DNA of 64,000 nucleotides from Variovorax sp. J22P240 (GTDB lineage Bacteria; Pseudomonadota; Gammaproteobacteria; Burkholderiales; Burkholderiaceae_C): contig NZ_JASZYR010000008.1 of assembly GCF_030316855.1 (NCBI RefSeq), positions 124,001 to 188,000 of the forward strand. Reading direction: 5' to 3'. The position numbers and the translations under genes were made by a program. This document shows, piece by piece, positions 17,816 to 27,002 of the stretch (position 1 is its first letter; each line of letters opens with the position of its first letter). Under the pieces are notes generated by a model. The model had not been told where the DNA came from. It saw nothing but the letters and a program-made list of their open reading frames with translations, and searched no databases.

Positions 17816-19321
17816 GTGACCGAGTTCGAACTCAAGTTCCAGATCGACCCTTCGCACCAGGCTGCGGTCGAAGCGGCGGTGGCCCGGGGACGCTCCTACC
17901 GCACGCGGCTTCGCGCGCGCTACTTCGATACCGCGGATGGCGCCCTGGCGGCGCATCGCATCGTGCTACGACTGCGCAAGGAAGGCGGCACCTGGGTGCA
18001 GACCGCCAAGGCGCCGACGGACGGGCCGCTCCAACGCCACGAACACAACTTCGAGCTCCCACCCATGGGTGCGCGCGAAGTGCCCTTGCCGCGCATCGAC
18101 CGGCACGACGGCACACCCGTCGGTGATCTCATCGTCAAGGTGTTGCGCCAGGCGGGGCACGACCCGGCAGCGCTCGAACTCGTCCCGCTCTACGGCACCG
18201 ACGTCTGGCGCACCACGCGTGAAATGCGCACCGGCGACGCTCTGGTCGAACTCGCTTTCGATCGTGGCGAGGTGCGGTCGGGCGACCGCACGCATGCGCT
18301 GTGCGAACTGGAAATCGAACTGAAGCATGGCAGTCCGCAATCGATGCTCGAACTCGCCCAGCGCTGGCGCAACCGGTATGGGCTTTGGCTCGACACCGTG
18401 TCGAAGTCGGCGCGCGGCGAACGGTTGGCCAACGGCATCCAGCATGGGCCGCCGACGAAGGCGGTGCAGCCCTCTCTGAAAGGCGATCCGTCTGGCCCGG
18501 AGGTTTTTCGCGCAGTATTGAACACCTGTCTCGCACAGATCCTGCCGAATGCGAGCGAAGTCGCCGCAGGCAGCCAGGACGCGGAGCACGTGCATCAACT
18601 GCGCGTGGGCATCCGGCGCTTCCGGAGCGCGCTGCGCGAGATGTCCGATTTCGCGCCGCAGATCGACCCCGCGTGGGAGCTCGCGCTCGTCGACGCGTTT
18701 CGCGCGCTCGGACTTCGGCGCGACCGCGAGCATCTTCGGCAGAGCGTGCAGCCGCAGATCGAGGCCGCGGGTGGCCCCCCCGTCGCGTGGCAGCACGCTG
18801 CCGACGTTCCGGAACCCGCCGACGTGGTGCGCAGCGCGGATTTCCAGACAGTGTTGATGGACTTGGTCACCGCCTCGCTTCCCACGGAGGCCACCGAGGC
18901 CACGGACGATGCCTCCGAAGAAGCGCCCCCCGCGCGCAAGCTGCTGCGAAAGCGGCTGGCGAAGCTGCATCGCCAGGTGGTGCGCGACGGCCGGCGCTTC
19001 GAGGCGCTGGAGTCCACCGCACAGCACCGTGTCCGCAAGCGCCTCAAGCGCTTGCGCTACCTCGGCGAGTTCGTCGCCCCGCTGTTCGGCCGGCGCGAAG
19101 CCAAGCGCTATCTGAAGGAACTGGAGCCGGCGCAGGACGCGCTCGGCAAGCACAACGACGACGCCGTGGCGATCGCTGCCTACCGGGAGCATGCCGCCCA
19201 CGACGGACGCGCGTGGTTCGCCGTCGGCTGGCTGAGTGCGCGCCAGCCCGACGATGCGGTGGAATGCCGCAAGGCGCTCGACAAGATCGCCGAAGCGCGG
19301 CCCTTCTGGAAGAGGCCCTAG
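17816..19321 (+). CDS. CYTH-CHAD domain protein (inorganic triphosphatase-like)
   Basis: A 501-residue two-domain protein. The N-terminal CYTH domain (about 1-210) opens with EFELK, the ExExK metal-binding signature, as in the triphosphatase YgiF. The C-terminal CHAD domain (about 235-490) has conserved basic helices such as HQLRVGIRRFRSAL and RKRLKRLRYLGEF; CHAD domains bind polyphosphate. I place the start at GTG 17816, because the CYTH fold begins immediately; a GTG at 17795 would add 7 residues. It lies downstream of a Pho box and overlaps the KDA dehydratase gene by 4 bases, tail to tail. Triphosphatase or polyphosphate-related activity is inferred from family. Confidence 0.88.
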   Translation: MTEFELKFQIDPSHQAAVEAAVARGRSYRTRLRARYFDTADGALAAHRIVLRLRKEGGTWVQTAKAPTDGPLQRHEHNFELPPMGAREVPLPRIDRHDGTPVGDLIVKVLRQAGHDPAALELVPLYGTDVWRTTREMRTGDALVELAFDRGEVRSGDRTHALCELEIELKHGSPQSMLELAQRWRNRYGLWLDTVSKSARGERLANGIQHGPPTKAVQPSLKGDPSGPEVFRAVLNTCLAQILPNASEVAAGSQDAEHVHQLRVGIRRFRSALREMSDFAPQIDPAWELALVDAFRALGLRRDREHLRQSVQPQIEAAGGPPVAWQHAADVPEPADVVRSADFQTVLMDLVTASLPTEATEATDDASEEAPPARKLLRKRLAKLHRQVVRDGRRFEALESTAQHRVRKRLKRLRYLGEFVAPLFGRREAKRYLKELEPAQDALGKHNDDAVAIAAYREHAAHDGRAWFAVGWLSARQPDDAVECRKALDKIAEARPFWKRP

Positions 19322-20247
19322 CGCCCCCAGCGCAGCACCAGCGGATCGAGCCGCCGCGCGGTCTCGATCAGGCCGGCCCGCGTGTCCGGATGCATGGCGG
19401 CCAAGGGATGACGCGGCGCCTCGCAGTCGATCACACCGCCCTCCTTCATCAGCGCCTTGCAGGCCAGCAGCCCGGCCTGCCTGTTCTCGTAGTTGATCAG
19501 GGGCAGCCACTGCTGGTAGCGCTCGAAAGCCTGCTCGCGCCGGCCCGCGAGGTAGTCCGCGATGATCGGCCGGATGCCGTCCGGGTAGCCGCCGCCCGTC
19601 ATCGACCCCGTCGCGCCCGCGTCGAGATCGGGCATCAGCGTGATGGCTTCCTCGCCGTCCCACGGTCCTTCGACCGCGTCGCCACCAAGCCGGATCAGTT
19701 CACGCAGTTTCGCCGCAGCGCCCGCCGTCTCGATCTTGAAGTACGCAACGTGCTCGATCTCTTTCGCCATGCGCGCAAGGAACGGAGCCGACAGCACAGT
19801 GCCGCTGGCCGGTGCGTCCTGAATCATGATGGGAATGTCGACCGCATCGGACAGCCGCGCATAGAAGTCGTGGATCTGCGGCTCTCCCACGCGGAAGGTC
19901 GCGCCGTGGTACGGCGGCATCACCATCAGCATCGCGGCGCCCATGTCCTGAGCACGCCGGCTGCGTTCGGCGCAGACCCTGGTGCTGAAGTGCGTGGTGG
20001 TGACGATCACCGGCACCCGGCCTGCGACGTGTTCCAGGATCGATCGGGTCAGCACTTCGCGCTCCTCGTCCGACAGCACGAACTGCTCGGAGAAGTTCGC
20101 GAGGATGCAGACGCCGTCGGAGCCGGCGTCGATCATGAAGTCGATGGATCGTTTCTGGCTCGCGAGGTCGAGTTCGCCCGACTCGGTAAAGGTGGTCGGG
20201 GCGACCGGGAAGATGCCCTGGTAGCGGCGTTTCGTCGAAGCGGTCAT
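19318..20247 (-). CDS. L-2-keto-3-deoxyarabonate dehydratase (DapA family)
   Basis: A 309-residue (beta/alpha)8 aldolase-superfamily protein of the dihydrodipicolinate synthase family. The Schiff-base lysine is K171 (YFKIETAG). Context, next to an arabonate-type dehydratase and ketoglutarate-semialdehyde dehydrogenase, indicates the dehydratase that turns 2-keto-3-deoxy-L-arabonate into alpha-ketoglutarate semialdehyde, as AraD of Azospirillum. An aldolase acting on the same compound (giving pyruvate and glycolaldehyde) is the main alternative. It is the last gene of the ten-gene operon, 15 bases after the arabonate dehydratase gene. Confidence 0.82.
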   Translation of the reverse strand: MTASTKRRYQGIFPVAPTTFTESGELDLASQKRSIDFMIDAGSDGVCILANFSEQFVLSDEEREVLTRSILEHVAGRVPVIVTTTHFSTRVCAERSRRAQDMGAAMLMVMPPYHGATFRVGEPQIHDFYARLSDAVDIPIMIQDAPASGTVLSAPFLARMAKEIEHVAYFKIETAGAAAKLRELIRLGGDAVEGPWDGEEAITLMPDLDAGATGSMTGGGYPDGIRPIIADYLAGRREQAFERYQQWLPLINYENRQAGLLACKALMKEGGVIDCEAPRHPLAAMHPDTRAGLIETARRLDPLVLRWGR

Positions 20248-20262
20248 GGAAAGATCTCCGGA

Positions 20263-21999
20263 TCAATGCGAATGGCGTGGCACGGCCGCACCGCGGCAGC
20301 CGACGAGGAAGTCGAAGTCGCAGCCCTCGTCCGCCTGCAGCACGTGGTCGACGTAAAGGCGCTGGTAGCCGCCGCCCTGGACGGGCGCTGCGTCGGAGGC
20401 GATGGCTTCGAGGCGATCGGCCAGTTCGGCGTCGCTGATGTCGAGATGCAGCCGGCCCTCGTGGCAATCGAGCTCGATCCAATCTCCATCGCGCACCGCC
20501 GCGAGCGGACCTCCATCTGCTGCCTCGGGCGCGACATGCAGCACCACCGTGCCGTAGGCGGTGCCACTCATGCGTGCGTCGGAGATGCGCACCATGTCCT
20601 TGATGCCCTGGCGCAGCAGCTTGGGCGGCAGCCCCATATTGCCGACCTCGGCCATGCCGGGGTAGCCCTTGGGGCCGCAGTTCTTCATCACCAGCACGGA
20701 GCTCGCGTCGACGTCGAGCGCTTCATCGACGATGCGCTCCTTGTAGTGCTCCAGATTCTCGAACACGACGGCGCGGCCACGATGCTTGAGCAGTTCCGGC
20801 GAGGCGGCCGATGGCTTCAGCACCGCGCCGCGTGGCGACAGGTTGCCCCGCAGGATGCAGATGCCGCCATCGTCGATGAGCGGCTTGTCGATCGGGCGGA
20901 TCACTTCGTCGTTGTGGCTTGGCGCCTCGCGAACGTTCTCCCACAGCGACTTGCCGTTGACCGTGAGCGCATCCGGGTGAGGCAGCAGGCCATGCTCGCC
21001 GAGGCGGCGCAGCACGGCCGGCAACCCACCCGCGTAATAGAACTCCTCCATCAGGAAGCGACCCGAAGGCATCAGGTCCACCAGCGTGGGCGTGCCGCGC
21101 CCGATGCGCGTCCAGTCCTCGAGTTCGAGCGGTATGCCGATGCGCCCCGCGATCGCCTTGAGGTGAATCACCGCATTGGTCGACCCCCCGATCGCGGCAT
21201 TCGTGCGGATGGCGTTCTCGAAGGCTTCGCGCGTGAGGATCTTCGACAGCGTCAGCCCTTCGCGCGCCATCGCGACGGCGCGCATGCCCGACATCTGCGC
21301 CAGCACATAGCGACGCGCATCGACCGCCGGGATCGCCGCGTTGTGCGGCAGCGATGTGCCCAGCGCCTCGGCCATGCAGGCCATGGTCGACGCCGTGCCC
21401 ATGGTGTTGCAGGTGCCGGCCGAACGCGACATGCCCGCCTCGGCCGAGAGGAACTGGTGCACGTTGATCTCCCCCGCCTTCATCGCCTCGTGCAGTTGCC
21501 ATACGGCCGTGCCGGAGCCGATGTCGCGGCCTTCGAGCTTGCCGTTGAGCATCGGCCCGCCCGTGACGACGATGGCCGGGATATCGCAACTCGCGGCACC
21601 CATCAGAAGCGCGGGCGTGGTCTTGTCGCAGCCCGTGAGCAGCACCACCGCGTCGATCGGGTTGCCGCGGATGGCCTCCTCCACATCCATGCTCGCGAGG
21701 TTGCGCGTGAGCATTGCGGTCGGCCGCAGGTTCGATTCGCCGTTGGAGAACACCGGGAACTCCACCGGGAAGCCCCCCGCCTCCGAGATGCCCCGCTTCA
21801 CGTGCTCGGCGATCTTGCGGAAGTGCGCGTTGCACGGCGTCAGCTCCGACCAGGTGTTGCAGATGCCGATGATGGGCCGTCCGTCGAACTCGTGCTCGGG
21901 GATTCCCTGGTTCTTCATCCAGCTGCGGTACATGAAGCCGTTCTTGTCGGCCATGCCGAACCATTCGGCCGAACGCAGTTTTCTCGGGGAGTCGGACAT
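20263..21999 (-). CDS. L-arabonate dehydratase (IlvD/Edd family)
   Basis: A 578-residue iron-sulfur dehydratase. Cysteines expected to bind the cluster are in ICNTW, TGCDKTTP and AGTCNTMGTAS, and the substrate-binding NAAIGGSTNAVIHL stretch is present. Members with this length and the start EWFGMADKNGFMYRSW act on sugar acids such as L-arabonate or D-xylonate rather than on branched-chain precursors. It would dehydrate L-arabonate to 2-keto-3-deoxy-L-arabonate. It lies between the importer genes and the KDA dehydratase gene on the minus strand. The exact sugar acid is inferred from the cluster. Confidence 0.85.
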   Translation of the reverse strand: MSDSPRKLRSAEWFGMADKNGFMYRSWMKNQGIPEHEFDGRPIIGICNTWSELTPCNAHFRKIAEHVKRGISEAGGFPVEFPVFSNGESNLRPTAMLTRNLASMDVEEAIRGNPIDAVVLLTGCDKTTPALLMGAASCDIPAIVVTGGPMLNGKLEGRDIGSGTAVWQLHEAMKAGEINVHQFLSAEAGMSRSAGTCNTMGTASTMACMAEALGTSLPHNAAIPAVDARRYVLAQMSGMRAVAMAREGLTLSKILTREAFENAIRTNAAIGGSTNAVIHLKAIAGRIGIPLELEDWTRIGRGTPTLVDLMPSGRFLMEEFYYAGGLPAVLRRLGEHGLLPHPDALTVNGKSLWENVREAPSHNDEVIRPIDKPLIDDGGICILRGNLSPRGAVLKPSAASPELLKHRGRAVVFENLEHYKERIVDEALDVDASSVLVMKNCGPKGYPGMAEVGNMGLPPKLLRQGIKDMVRISDARMSGTAYGTVVLHVAPEAADGGPLAAVRDGDWIELDCHEGRLHLDISDAELADRLEAIASDAAPVQGGGYQRLYVDHVLQADEGCDFDFLVGCRGAAVPRHSH

Positions 22000-22038
22000 G
22001 CGATGGATTCCGTGAATTGGGAGAGAAAGACAGAGCCC

Positions 22039-23073
22039 TCAGTGCCGCTCGGCCGCACGCGCGGAGAACAGCCGCTGCAGGAGGCAGAAGACGAAGAGCA
22101 GCACGCCGACCACGATGCGCGTCCACCAGGAGCTCAGCGTGCCGTCGAAGGAAATGAGCGTCTGGATGATGCCCAGCATCAGCACGCCGAACAGCGTGCC
22201 GACCACGTAGCCGACGCCACCCGTAAGCAGCGTGCCGCCGATCACCACGGCGGCGATGGCGTCGAGTTCGAGGCCCACCGCGTGCAGGCCGTAGCCCGAC
22301 AGCATGTAGAAGGTGAACACCACGCCGCCCAGCGCGGAGCAGAATCCGGAGAGCGTGTAGACGCCGATCACGGTGGAGCGCACCGGCAAGCCCATCAACA
22401 GCGCCGATTGCTCGCTGCCGCCGATCGCATACACGGTGCGGCCGAAGGGCGTGTAGTGCGCCACGAACACCGCGAGCGCCACCACCGCCAGCGCAATCAG
22501 CCCGCTGATCGTGATCGATGCCCCGCTCCACACCGGCATGCGCCACTGCGAGACCTCCGAGTAGAACTCGTTGGTGATGCTGATGGAGTCGATGCTGATC
22601 AGATAGCAGAGCCCGCGCGCGAGGAACATGCCGGCCAGCGTGACGATGAAGGGCTGCAGTCGGAAGCGCTCGATCAGCACGCCCATGAAGGCGCCGAAAA
22701 GCGTGCCCATCGCCAGCACCAGCGGGATCACGATCGCGGGGCTCCAGCCGTGCTTTTCGACCAGCGAGGCCGAGACCATCGTGGTCAACGCGATCACGGA
22801 GCCGACCGAGAGATCGATGCCGCCCGACAGGATCACGAAGGTCATGCCGACCGCGACGATGCAGAGAAAGGCGTTGTCGATCAGCAGGTTCAAGAAAACC
22901 TGAGGCGAGAAGAAGCCGTCATAGAAGACCGAGCCCAGCGTTGCCATCAGCACGAAGAGCGAGATGGTCGCGGCCAGGGGCAGGTACTTCGGATTCATTC
23001 GCGCGCGCGGCCGCTTCACCGGCGTCCCGGACTCCGGCGCGCGCGCCGCGGACTCGGGCGCCACGGCGCTCAT
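22039..23073 (-). CDS. yjfF: Sugar ABC importer permease, YjfF-like
   Basis: A 344-residue inner-membrane permease of the ribose/galactofuranose type, with 8-10 hydrophobic segments and the family stretch GMTFVILSGGIDLSVGS near residue 75-92. The first 26 residues are polar and cytoplasmic. The start is ATG 23073, which overlaps the stop of the preceding permease gene by 4 bases (23070-23073); longer in-frame readings run into that gene. It pairs with the YtfT-like permease as a heterodimer in the YtfQRT-YjfF type importer. Substrate is probably a pentose or hexose furanose, by family. Confidence 0.88.
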   Translation of the reverse strand: MSAVAPESAARAPESGTPVKRPRARMNPKYLPLAATISLFVLMATLGSVFYDGFFSPQVFLNLLIDNAFLCIVAVGMTFVILSGGIDLSVGSVIALTTMVSASLVEKHGWSPAIVIPLVLAMGTLFGAFMGVLIERFRLQPFIVTLAGMFLARGLCYLISIDSISITNEFYSEVSQWRMPVWSGASITISGLIALAVVALAVFVAHYTPFGRTVYAIGGSEQSALLMGLPVRSTVIGVYTLSGFCSALGGVVFTFYMLSGYGLHAVGLELDAIAAVVIGGTLLTGGVGYVVGTLFGVLMLGIIQTLISFDGTLSSWWTRIVVGVLLFVFCLLQRLFSARAAERH

Positions 23074-24140
23074 CTCGCCACCTCCCCACGCGCCGGCTGC
23101 TGCACCAGTTGGCGAAGGCTCGCGCGGAACTCGGCCGATTGCAGCAGCATGACGACGAACACCACCGCCGCCTTCACGACCAGATTGATCTCCGGTGGCA
23201 CCCCTAGCGAGTAGATCCCGTAGGTCAGCGTCTGGATGATGAGCGCGCCGATCACGCTGCCGACCAGGCTGAAGCGCCCGCCCGTGAGCGCCGTGCCGCC
23301 GAGCGTGACGGCCAGGATCGCGTCGAGCTCCAGCAACTGACCCGCGTTGTTGCCATCCGCGCTCTTGACGTTCGAGCTGATCAGCAGGCCGGCCACGCCC
23401 GCGCAGAAGCCGCAGAACATGTAGGCGCACACGATGATGCGGCGTGAACGCACCCCGGCCACGCGCGCCGCGTTCGGGTTGATGCCCACCGACTGGATGA
23501 ACAGCCCCAGCGCGCTGCGCGTGATCGCGAGATAGAGCACGGCGAACACGACGGTGGCGATGTAGACGGAGAACGGCAGCCCGAAGAGGTAGCCACTGCC
23601 GATGAAGAAGAAGGGCGCGTAGTAGATCGTGATGATCTGCCCGCCCGTGATGAGCTGCGCGATGCCGCGCCCCGCGACCATCAGGATCAGCGTCGCGATG
23701 ATCGGCTGCATGCCCACGCGCGCGACCAACAGGCCATTCCACAGCCCGCACACCGCCGCCACGGCCAGTGCCGCAACGATGGCCAGCCACATCGGGAAGC
23801 GGCTCACCTCGGCGGCGGCACCGTTGCTGACGACCAGCGATCCGCCGATCATCCAGGCCGCGAGCGCCGCCGCAATCGCCACCACCGCGCCGACCGAGAT
23901 GTCGATGCCGCGCGTCGCGATCACCAGCGTCATGCCGAGCGATACCAGCACCAGCGGCGATGCGCGATTGAGGATGTCGATCAGGCTGCCGTACAGGTGC
24001 CCGCCGCGCACCTCGATGTGCAGAAAGCTCGGATTGAAGATCGCGTTGATCGCCAGCAGGATCAGCAGCGTGATGACCGGCCACACCAGCCGATGGCGGA
24101 AGACCCGCGCGACGATGGAAACCGAGTCTGTGTTGCTCAT
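23070..24140 (-). CDS. ytfT: Sugar ABC importer permease, YtfT-like
   Basis: A 356-residue permease of the same family as its downstream partner, with the conserved GMTLVIATRGIDISVGA element near residues 69-85 and about 9 membrane segments. The ATG at 24140 follows a 118-base spacer that holds copy 2 of the intergenic repeat, so the repeat separates this gene from the ATPase gene upstream. The 4-base overlap with the YjfF-like gene indicates coupled translation of the two permease subunits. Confidence 0.88.
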   Translation of the reverse strand: MSNTDSVSIVARVFRHRLVWPVITLLILLAINAIFNPSFLHIEVRGGHLYGSLIDILNRASPLVLVSLGMTLVIATRGIDISVGAVVAIAAALAAWMIGGSLVVSNGAAAEVSRFPMWLAIVAALAVAAVCGLWNGLLVARVGMQPIIATLILMVAGRGIAQLITGGQIITIYYAPFFFIGSGYLFGLPFSVYIATVVFAVLYLAITRSALGLFIQSVGINPNAARVAGVRSRRIIVCAYMFCGFCAGVAGLLISSNVKSADGNNAGQLLELDAILAVTLGGTALTGGRFSLVGSVIGALIIQTLTYGIYSLGVPPEINLVVKAAVVFVVMLLQSAEFRASLRQLVQQPARGEVAR

Positions 24141-24175
24141 GTCAGCTCCACCGTGCAGCCCATACCAGAAACACC

Positions 24176-24254
24176 GCGGAACCGGCTCGGCCGGGCCGCC
24201 GGTGTTGCCCCCGGCAGGGGGTGGAGAGCGACACGAAGTGCGCGAGCCTGGGGG
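24176..24254 (+). repeat. Dispersed intergenic repeat, copy 2
   Basis: This copy aligns gap-free with 346-424 (about 61 of 79 bases identical by eye). It occupies most of the 118-base gap between the YtfR-like and YtfT-like genes, in the opposite orientation to their transcription, whereas copy 1 is in the same orientation as its flanking genes. The CCCCCGG-AGGGGG core could form a hairpin in the operon mRNA and influence the ratio of ATPase to permeases. Confidence 0.7.
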
Positions 24255-24258
24255 CGAG

Positions 24259-25788
24259 TCATATCTCTGCTGCGATGAGGTCGTACACCGCGTCCTCGCT
24301 GGATCCCGCGGGCAGCTCGCCCACCTTTCGCCGCTCGCGCAGCACCGCGATCCGGTGCGAGACGCGCACCACCTCGTTCATCTCGGACGAGATGAACAGC
24401 ACCGCCATGCCGCTGCGCGCGAGACGCAGGATCTCGTCCATGATTTCCTGCTTGGCCGCGACGTCGATGCCGCGCGTCGGCTCATCGAGGATCAGCAGGC
24501 GCGGCTCGATCGCCAGCCAACGCGCCAGCAAGGCCTTCTGCTGGTTACCGCCCGAGAGCAGGCCGATCGGCGTGTCGACGCTGGCCGTCTTGATGCCCAG
24601 CGCCTTGACGAAGCGCTCCGCCAGCGCGGTCTGCTCCGCACGCGACAGCGTGTTGCGCACACCGAGTCGTGCCTGCAACGCCAGCGCAATGTTCTCGCGC
24701 AAGGACAGGTCGGCCACGATGCCGTCGGTCTTGCGCTCCTCGGGGCACAGCGCGAGACCGTGCTTCACCGCATCCGCCGGGCTGCCCAGTTCGACCACGA
24801 CGCCATCGATGCGCAAGCTGCCGCTATCGGGCTTCGCGAGGCCGAACAGCAGCCTCGCCAGCTCGGTGCGGCCGGAGCCGAGCAAGCCGGCCAGCCCCAC
24901 AATCTCGCCCGCGTGTACGCGCAGATCCAGCGGTTGCAACTGGCCACGCTGGCCCACGCCTTGGGCCTGCAGCACCGCAGGTGCGCCCTCCTCGATCGGT
25001 GGAAGCTGCGCGTGGCCCGTGGCCTGCGCCACGAGTTCGCGTCCGACCATCGCGGCGATCAGGGCCTGCGGCCCGAGGTCACGCGTCGCCCATTCGCCGA
25101 CCCAGGCACCGTTGCGCAACACCGTGATGCGGTCCGACACGGCATAGACCTGGTTGAGGAAGTGCGTGACGAAGAGAATGGCCAGCCCCTCCCCCCGCAG
25201 CCTGCGCAGCACGGCGAAAAGGCTCTTCACCTCGTCGTCGTCGAGGCTCGACGTCGGCTCGTCGAGGATCAGCACCTTCGACGACAGGCCCAGCGCGCGC
25301 GCGATCGCCACCAGTTGCTGCACCGCGACCGAGTAGCTCGACAGCAGCCGCGTGACATCGATGTCCACGTCCAGCCGCGCCAGCAGCGCACGAGCCTGTC
25401 GATGGACTTCGGCCCAGTCGATCCGATAGCCCTGCGCCAGCCCGCGGCGCGGGTAGCGCCCCGAGAAGATGTTCTCGGCCACCGAGAGGTTCGGGCAAAG
25501 GTTCACCTCCTGGTAGACCGTGCTGATGCCCATGCGCTGGGCCTCCAGCGGCGACGCCGGCCGGATCGGCTGGCCGGCCAGCAGCATCTCGCCGCTGTCG
25601 GCTGCGTAGACGCCGGTCAGCACCTTGATGAGCGTCGACTTGCCCGCACCGTTCTGCCCCATCAGCGCATGGATCTCGCCGGCCCGAAGCCGGAGCGCCA
25701 CGCCGCGCAGCGCCGGAACGCCGTTGAACTGCTTGTCGATGCCCGTGAGCTGCAGCACGGGCGCGTCGGAAGAGGACTCGTGCTTCAT
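24259..25788 (-). CDS. ytfR: Sugar ABC importer ATPase, YtfR-like (two ATPase domains)
   Basis: A 509-residue tandem ABC ATPase. The first domain has Walker A GQNGAGKST (about 45-53) and Walker B VLILDEPTSSLD, but its signature is the non-canonical SSYSVAVQQ; the second domain has a degenerate Walker A (GLLGSGRTE) and a good signature LSGGNQQ. Such complementary asymmetry is normal for sugar importers of this class. The start (ATG 25788) overlaps the stop of the GguB-like permease by 4 bases, so this gene is coupled to the other importer although it is expected to serve the YtfT/YjfF permeases. Confidence 0.88.
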   Translation of the reverse strand: MKHESSSDAPVLQLTGIDKQFNGVPALRGVALRLRAGEIHALMGQNGAGKSTLIKVLTGVYAADSGEMLLAGQPIRPASPLEAQRMGISTVYQEVNLCPNLSVAENIFSGRYPRRGLAQGYRIDWAEVHRQARALLARLDVDIDVTRLLSSYSVAVQQLVAIARALGLSSKVLILDEPTSSLDDDEVKSLFAVLRRLRGEGLAILFVTHFLNQVYAVSDRITVLRNGAWVGEWATRDLGPQALIAAMVGRELVAQATGHAQLPPIEEGAPAVLQAQGVGQRGQLQPLDLRVHAGEIVGLAGLLGSGRTELARLLFGLAKPDSGSLRIDGVVVELGSPADAVKHGLALCPEERKTDGIVADLSLRENIALALQARLGVRNTLSRAEQTALAERFVKALGIKTASVDTPIGLLSGGNQQKALLARWLAIEPRLLILDEPTRGIDVAAKQEIMDEILRLARSGMAVLFISSEMNEVVRVSHRIAVLRERRKVGELPAGSSEDAVYDLIAAEI

Positions 25789-27002
25789 TTGTTCTTGTTG
25801 TAGACGTCGATGAACACGGCGGCCAACAGCACCAGCCCCTTGATGACCTGCTGGTAGTCGATGCCGATGCCGAGGATGGACATGCCGTTGTTCATCACGC
25901 CCATGATGAAAGCGCCGATGACCGCGCCCATGACCCTGCCGACACCACCCGACGCCGAGGCACCGCCGATGAAGCAGGCCGCGATCACGTCGAGCTCGAA
26001 GCCCAGCCCCGCCTTGGGCGTCGCCGTGTTGAGTCGCGCCGCGAACACCAGCCCCGCCAGCGCCGCGAGCACGCCCATGTTGACGAAGGTGAGGAAGGCC
26101 AGCCGCTGCGTCTTGATGCCCGACAGCCGCGCCGCCTTCTCGTTGCCACCGAGCGCATAGATGCGGCGGCCCACCGTGGTGCGGTTGGTGACGAAGTCGT
26201 AGGCCACGATCAGCACCGCCATCACGATCAGCACATTCGGTAGCCCCTTGTAGGTGGCGAGCAGGTAGCTCAGCAGCAGAATGGCCGCCGCGAAGAACAG
26301 GTTCTTGGCCAGGAAGAAGGCGTAGGGCTCCTGCGCCATGCCGTGCTGCGCGAGCTTCGCGCGGCCGCGCAGCTTGAAGAACACCAGCGCCGCCGCGGCC
26401 AGCGCGCCGAGCAGCAGCGAGGTGGTGCGCAGGCTCTCCCCGCTGAACACGTCCGGCACGAAGCCCGAACTCAGTTTCTGGAACGCTTCAGGGAACGGTC
26501 CGACCGACTGCCCCGCCAGCAACGCCAGCGTGAGCCCCTTGAACACCAGCATGCCCGCCAGCGTGACGATGAACGACGGGATCCTGAAGAAGGCCACGAA
26601 CCAGCCCTGCGCCGCGCCGATCACGCCGCCCGCGACCAGGCACACGATGAAGGTCGGCACGAAGTGCCACTCGTACTCCACCATTAGCACCGCCGCCAGA
26701 GCGCCGACGAAGCCGCACACCGAGCCCACTGACAGGTCGATGTGACCGGCCACGATCACCAGCAGCATGCCGAGCGCCATGATCACGATGTAGCTGTTCT
26801 GCAGCAGCAGGTTGGTGAGGTTCAGTGGCCGCATCAGTGTGCCGTCCGTCAGCACCTGGAACAGCACCATGATCGCGACCAGCGAGATCAGCATGCCGTA
26901 TTCGCGCAGGTTGTTCTTGAGGAAACCCGCGTGCTCCCCGCCCGTCGAGGCGGGTGCGCTGATCGGGGTGGCCGGCTTCACGGCATCGACTTCAGGCGGC
27001 AT
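25785..27002 (-). CDS. gguB: Sugar ABC importer permease, GguB/XylH-like
   Basis: A 405-residue permease with the longer 10-12-helix architecture of XylH/GguB. The conserved GMLLVIVAGHIDLSVGS element is near residues 77-93, and the C-terminal part contains FIGGASASGGVGRV. The first 30 residues are polar. Its start overlaps the end of the GguA-like ATPase gene by 11 bases, and its stop overlaps the YtfR-like start by 4 bases. With ChvE and GguA homologues it forms a complete importer that in Agrobacterium-type systems handles arabinose, galactose, glucose and xylose. Confidence 0.88.
   Translation of the reverse strand: MPPEVDAVKPATPISAPASTGGEHAGFLKNNLREYGMLISLVAIMVLFQVLTDGTLMRPLNLTNLLLQNSYIVIMALGMLLVIVAGHIDLSVGSVCGFVGALAAVLMVEYEWHFVPTFIVCLVAGGVIGAAQGWFVAFFRIPSFIVTLAGMLVFKGLTLALLAGQSVGPFPEAFQKLSSGFVPDVFSGESLRTTSLLLGALAAAALVFFKLRGRAKLAQHGMAQEPYAFFLAKNLFFAAAILLLSYLLATYKGLPNVLIVMAVLIVAYDFVTNRTTVGRRIYALGGNEKAARLSGIKTQRLAFLTFVNMGVLAALAGLVFAARLNTATPKAGLGFELDVIAACFIGGASASGGVGRVMGAVIGAFIMGVMNNGMSILGIGIDYQQVIKGLVLLAAVFIDVYNKNK

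Noticed and set aside
11807..17956. 2049-residue open frame on the minus strand
   Set aside because: It is antisense to the two cyanophycin synthetases, whose motifs and family lengths are clear; its histidine-, arginine- and alanine-rich composition is that of a high-GC shadow frame.
18301..23214. 1637-residue open frame on the plus strand
   Set aside because: It runs antisense to the KDA and arabonate dehydratase and permease genes, with low-complexity arginine- and histidine-rich translation and no recognisable motif.
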